A model generated the notes under the pieces. The model did not search any database, was not told the DNA's origin, and worked only from the letters and a program-made list of their open reading frames with translations. Shown piece after piece: positions 60,824 to 64,000 of a stretch of 64,000 nucleotides of DNA (position 1 is the first letter of the stretch; every line of letters begins with the position of its first letter). Made by a program: the position numbers and the translations under genes. Source of the stretch: Clostridium sp. (GTDB lineage: Bacteria > Bacillota > Clostridia > TANB77 > CAG-508); the NCBI GenBank assembly GCA_018371855.1, contig JAHAKD010000005.1:62001-126000 (forward strand), read 5' to 3'.

Positions 60824-61957
60824 ATGAAACCAGCAGTAACATATGAGTTAATACATAAATGTAAACAAACTGGAGCAAGAAGAGGTGTAATACACACTCC
60901 TCATGGTGATATACAGACACCAGTATTTATGCCAGTAGGAACACAAGCAACTGTAAAAAGTATGACACCTGATGAATTGAAAAACGAAATAGATGCAAAA
61001 ATAATTTTATCAAATACATATCATTTGTATTTAAGACCTGGGGAAGAAGTAATACAAGAAGCGGGTGGACTTCACAAGTTTATGAACTGGGATAGAGCAA
61101 TACTAACAGATAGTGGAGGATTCCAAGTATTCAGTTTAAGTGGACTTAGAAAAATAACAGAAGAAGGTGTAGAATTTAGATCTCATTTAGATGGAAGAAA
61201 AATAAAATTTACACCAGAAAGTGTTATGCATACAGAAAATATTTTAGGATCAGATATTATGATGGCTTTTGATGAATGCTGTCCATATCCATCACCATAT
61301 GATTATACAAAAAAATCTATGGAAAGAACTACAAGATGGGCCCAAAGATGTAAAGCTGCACATGCAAGACCAGAGGACCAAGCTTTGTTTGGAATTATAC
61401 AAGGTGGATTTTATAAAGATTTAAGAGAAAAATCTGCAAGAGATTTAGCAAAATTAGATTTACCAGGATATGCAATAGGGGGAATAAGTGTAGGAGAACC
61501 TAAAGAAGAGTTTTTAGACATATTACGTTTTACAGCACCACTTATGCCAGAAAACAAACCAAGATACTTAATGGGAGTAGGAAGCCCAGATTATTTAATA
61601 GAAGCAGCAATGGCTGGGATAGATATGTGTGATTGCGTTTTACCAACAAGAATTGCAAGAAATGGAACTGCAATGACATGGAATGGAAAAGTTGTAATAA
61701 GAAATGCAACTTACGAAAAAGATTGGGGTCCAATAGATAGTGAATGTGATTGTTATGCTTGTAAAAATTATACAAGAGCATATATTAGACACTTAATAAA
61801 AGCAAAGGAAATTTTAGGAGTTAGATTACTTTCAATTCATAATTTATATTTCTTGACTAAACTTATGGAAAGAGTTAGAATGGAAATAGAGAATGATAAT
61901 TTAGGAAACTTTAGAAAAGACTTTTATAAAAAGTACGGATATGATACAAAAGAATAG
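60824..61957 (+). CDS. tgt: Queuine/preQ1 tRNA-guanine transglycosylase
   Basis: Tgt exchanges guanine-34 of certain tRNAs for preQ1, the step before QueA. Motifs: TPVFMPVGTQATVKSMTPDE, the catalytic Asp region LTDSGGFQVFSL, AFDECCPYPSPY, GGISVGEPKEEF and the zinc site CDCYACKNYTRAYIRHL. ATG 60824 after AAAGGAGG gives 377 residues; the longer reading overlaps the GNAT gene and is rejected. It closes the queuosine part of the operon, followed after 18 bases by a WG-repeat protein. Confidence 0.97.
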   Translation: MKPAVTYELIHKCKQTGARRGVIHTPHGDIQTPVFMPVGTQATVKSMTPDELKNEIDAKIILSNTYHLYLRPGEEVIQEAGGLHKFMNWDRAILTDSGGFQVFSLSGLRKITEEGVEFRSHLDGRKIKFTPESVMHTENILGSDIMMAFDECCPYPSPYDYTKKSMERTTRWAQRCKAAHARPEDQALFGIIQGGFYKDLREKSARDLAKLDLPGYAIGGISVGEPKEEFLDILRFTAPLMPENKPRYLMGVGSPDYLIEAAMAGIDMCDCVLPTRIARNGTAMTWNGKVVIRNATYEKDWGPIDSECDCYACKNYTRAYIRHLIKAKEILGVRLLSIHNLYFLTKLMERVRMEIENDNLGNFRKDFYKKYGYDTKE

Positions 61958-61975
61958 TTTAATAGGGGGAAAGTT

Positions 61976-63427
61976 ATGGATTTATTTGATAATGAGGAAT
62001 TATTCAAAGAAGAAAAAAAGAAAGTAAAGAAAAAAGGAATAATAATTATTTCATGTATAGTTGTAGCAATTCTTTTAATAATTGGAATTGTTGTAGCAAT
62101 GATGTATTTCCAAAGTTTACAATGGGGAATTACAGTTGATGGAGTAGGAGTTTCAGTAAAAGATACAACAATTATAACAGATGAGCAAACAGGTAAAGTA
62201 TTTGTATCCATTTCAGATGTGGCACCACATGTAACAGGATATACATATTTACATGGTGAATATGGTAAAAATTCTGAAGACAATAATTCAGGTGTTGTTC
62301 AATGTAATGATGAAGCAGTAGAATTCCATGCTAACCAAAATAAAATAAATAAAGTCTTATTAAAAGAAGACACTAATGATAACGAATATGGTTATATGTA
62401 TTTATCAGAAAAAATAAAATATGCAAATGGACAACTATATGCATATGTAGAGGATTTACAACCTTTATTAAATGCAAAAGTAAATTATAACCAAGCAACA
62501 AATAAAATAACATTAGCAGGAACAGAGTATTTATATGAACAATATCAAACAAGAATTGCAAGTTTAGGATACAATGCAGTAGATTCCAACTTCGTTAATA
62601 AAAAGGCTTTAGCTTCAGATATGATTGTTGCTCAAAAAGAAAATGGATTAACAGGAATAATTAGACCAGATGGAACAGAAATTGCAGGTCCACGTTATAC
62701 AAGTGTACAATGGTTAGAAACAACAGAAGAATTTTTAGTAGAAAATAATGATAAATATGGAATTATAAGTGAATTAGGACAGAGCAAAATTTCTATGAGT
62801 TATGATTCTATAAAGTTATTAGATAAAGATACAGGACTTTACATAGTAGAAAGCAATGATAAATATGGTGTAATTAATAAGAGTGAAAGACAAATACTAT
62901 ATGCTGAATTTGATCAAATTGGTGTAGATAAAAATCAATATCCAAGTGTACAAGATGAAAATCAATATTTATTCTATGATTCTATTATACCTGTAGAAAG
63001 AGATGAAAAATGGGGGTTATATAACATAAATGGGGAAGTTATATTACCAGTAGAATATGACAGTATTGGTTGTATAGTAACTTCAACACAGACAAAATCT
63101 GCAAACAATGCAGTACTACTAGAAGACTACGAAGGAATTATAGTAGGAAAAGAAATAAGCGAAAATGATGCAAATAAGAAATATGCAGTATATAACCCAT
63201 TAGGAGAACAATTAGTTGGATTCTTATTAGATAATATTTTCTATAGAACAGAAAATGGAAAAGATATTTATTATCTAGAGATGAATGGACAACAAGGAAA
63301 TTTGGATGAAGTATTTAAGGCAAATGGAATTAAGAAAGTAAATACAGATGTTAATGATTCAAATTTAAATAACAATATGAACATTAATAATGGAACATCT
63401 GATACAAATGACTTAGTAAGAAATTAA
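61976..63427 (+). CDS. Membrane-anchored WG-repeat protein
   Basis: The 483-residue protein has a short cytoplasmic N-terminus rich in Lys and Glu, one membrane helix (about residues 19-45), an outer domain (~50-180) containing a copper-amine-oxidase-like stalk pattern (YLSEKIKYANGQLYAYVEDL), and about four WG-type repeats (KYGIISELGQSKI, KYGVINKSERQIL, KWGLYNINGEVILPVEYD). The last ~35 residues are Asn-rich. WG repeats are thought to bind partners outside the cell. It follows tgt by 18 bases and may be co-transcribed. Confidence 0.85.
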   Translation: MDLFDNEELFKEEKKKVKKKGIIIISCIVVAILLIIGIVVAMMYFQSLQWGITVDGVGVSVKDTTIITDEQTGKVFVSISDVAPHVTGYTYLHGEYGKNSEDNNSGVVQCNDEAVEFHANQNKINKVLLKEDTNDNEYGYMYLSEKIKYANGQLYAYVEDLQPLLNAKVNYNQATNKITLAGTEYLYEQYQTRIASLGYNAVDSNFVNKKALASDMIVAQKENGLTGIIRPDGTEIAGPRYTSVQWLETTEEFLVENNDKYGIISELGQSKISMSYDSIKLLDKDTGLYIVESNDKYGVINKSERQILYAEFDQIGVDKNQYPSVQDENQYLFYDSIIPVERDEKWGLYNINGEVILPVEYDSIGCIVTSTQTKSANNAVLLEDYEGIIVGKEISENDANKKYAVYNPLGEQLVGFLLDNIFYRTENGKDIYYLEMNGQQGNLDEVFKANGIKKVNTDVNDSNLNNNMNINNGTSDTNDLVRN

Positions 63428-63478
63428 AGTAATAATTAATAGCTTCCCTAAATAGAATTTATTAGGGAGGCTTAAATT

Positions 63479-63868
63479 ATGGAAGAAGGAATATTAAAAA
63501 AGAATGGAATCGCTATATTAAAAGGAGAAATAATAGCTTTTATAATAAATATCTTTGGATTAATAATTTTATCATTAGTAATGACATATTCTACTATTTC
63601 TGATAATAATATACCAACTTTAGTAATAGCAGTAAATACTTTAGCAATTTTAATAGGAAGTTCAATTGCTACTATTAAACTAGAAAAGAAAGGAATTATA
63701 AATGGGTTAATAATAGGCGTATTATATATGCTTATTTATTTAATAATTTCTTTAATATTTTCAGGTAATATTAATTTTTCTAGCAAAACTATTTTATTAA
63801 TTATTTTAGGTGTTATTGCTGGTGGAATAGGAGGAATAATAGGAGTTAATCTTAATAGAAAAAAATAG
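63479..63868 (+). CDS. TIGR04086-family membrane protein
   Basis: This 129-residue protein has four hydrophobic segments in the TIGR04086/YrzE pattern: GIAILKGEIIAFIINIFGLI, TLAILIGSSIATIKLEKKG, ILYMLIYLIISLIF-type and ILGVIAGGIGGIIGV. In Clostridia this family often lies near tgt and yajC and before the six-cysteine peptide scfA; scfA is not seen before the window ends. Function is unknown. Start follows AGGGAGG. Confidence 0.83.
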   Translation: MEEGILKKNGIAILKGEIIAFIINIFGLIILSLVMTYSTISDNNIPTLVIAVNTLAILIGSSIATIKLEKKGIINGLIIGVLYMLIYLIISLIFSGNINFSSKTILLIILGVIAGGIGGIIGVNLNRKK

Positions 63869-63935
63869 GATAATAAAGTACTGTTTAAATTGGAGATTTA
63901 TCTACGGAAACAATAACCAAAGTTTACTAATTATA

Positions 63936-63973
63936 AAATTCAACTATTTAGAAAAAAGTAGTTGAATTTTTTA
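63936..63973 (+). terminator. Terminator after the TIGR04086 gene
   Basis: AAAATTCAACTA/TAGTTGAATTTT stem with a 11-base loop and a T run ends the operon. Confidence 0.85.
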
Positions 63974-64000
63974 ATGATTTAAGATAGAATTTAACAAGAC

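Overview
The window is very AT-rich and looks like a chromosome of the class Clostridia (Bacillota). Evidence for this is the gene content (minD-minE-rodA, ctsR-mcsA-mcsB-clpC, T-box leaders, SMC, LexA, DUF951, YtaF) and the strong AGGAGG-type ribosome binding sites. Several genes point to a spore-forming ancestry: YtaF, a class B penicillin-binding protein with PASTA domains like SpoVD, a GerS-like anchored protein, and a regulator with a Spo0A-type C-terminal domain. Genus cannot be fixed by reading alone. No rRNA or tRNA genes and no CRISPR array were seen.

Layout. 0-5 kb: an orphan gene, then minD, an unusually long minE, rodA and a dihydrouridine synthase. 5-12 kb: a GerS-like protein, a MazF-type RNase without a visible antitoxin, two tandem HD-GYP proteins on the minus strand, smc. 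12-20 kb: YtaF, a calcium-type P-type ATPase, the PASTA penicillin-binding protein, rsmA, a sortase and DUF951. 20-27 kb: a winged-helix orphan, engB, a phosphoesterase, a T-box-controlled DUF1653-serS operon, a three-gene island of unknown coiled-coil and membrane proteins, and lexA. 27-35 kb: an IS3 remnant, then a minus-strand locus of ECF sigma factor, anti-sigma factor, Spo0A-like regulator and a frameshifted GT-C-like membrane protein, followed by a heterodimeric ABC exporter. 35-45 kb: SDR, YfcE, YgjP, an ADP-ribosylglycohydrolase-macro fusion, dgt, and the CtsR heat-shock operon. 45-52 kb: the diaminopimelate genes dapB, dapA and asd with an HD protein and a DtxR-type regulator, then a secreted beta-propeller protein. 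52-64 kb: T-box-ileS (IleRS2 type), a possible ADP-ribosyltransferase, TspO, a phosphatase, a nucleotide kinase, the queA...tgt queuosine operon with three inserted genes, a WG-repeat protein and a TIGR04086 membrane protein.

Housekeeping genes make up most of the window. The parts I cannot explain from known systems are (1) the island at 24.67-26.2 kb, whose two promoters are near-copies and whose last gene carries five 18-21-residue repeats before a membrane segment; (2) the sigma/anti-sigma/truncated Spo0A-like locus at 27.9-31.4 kb; (3) the ADP-ribose enzymes at 37.2 and 55.2 kb; (4) a family of about 32-bp palindromes (TAGGGATTT...GGGACGTTCC...AAATCCCTA) placed at gene ends, often over the stop codon; and (5) a structured, gene-free stretch after clpC. 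All family assignments were made by reading motifs; no database search was run.
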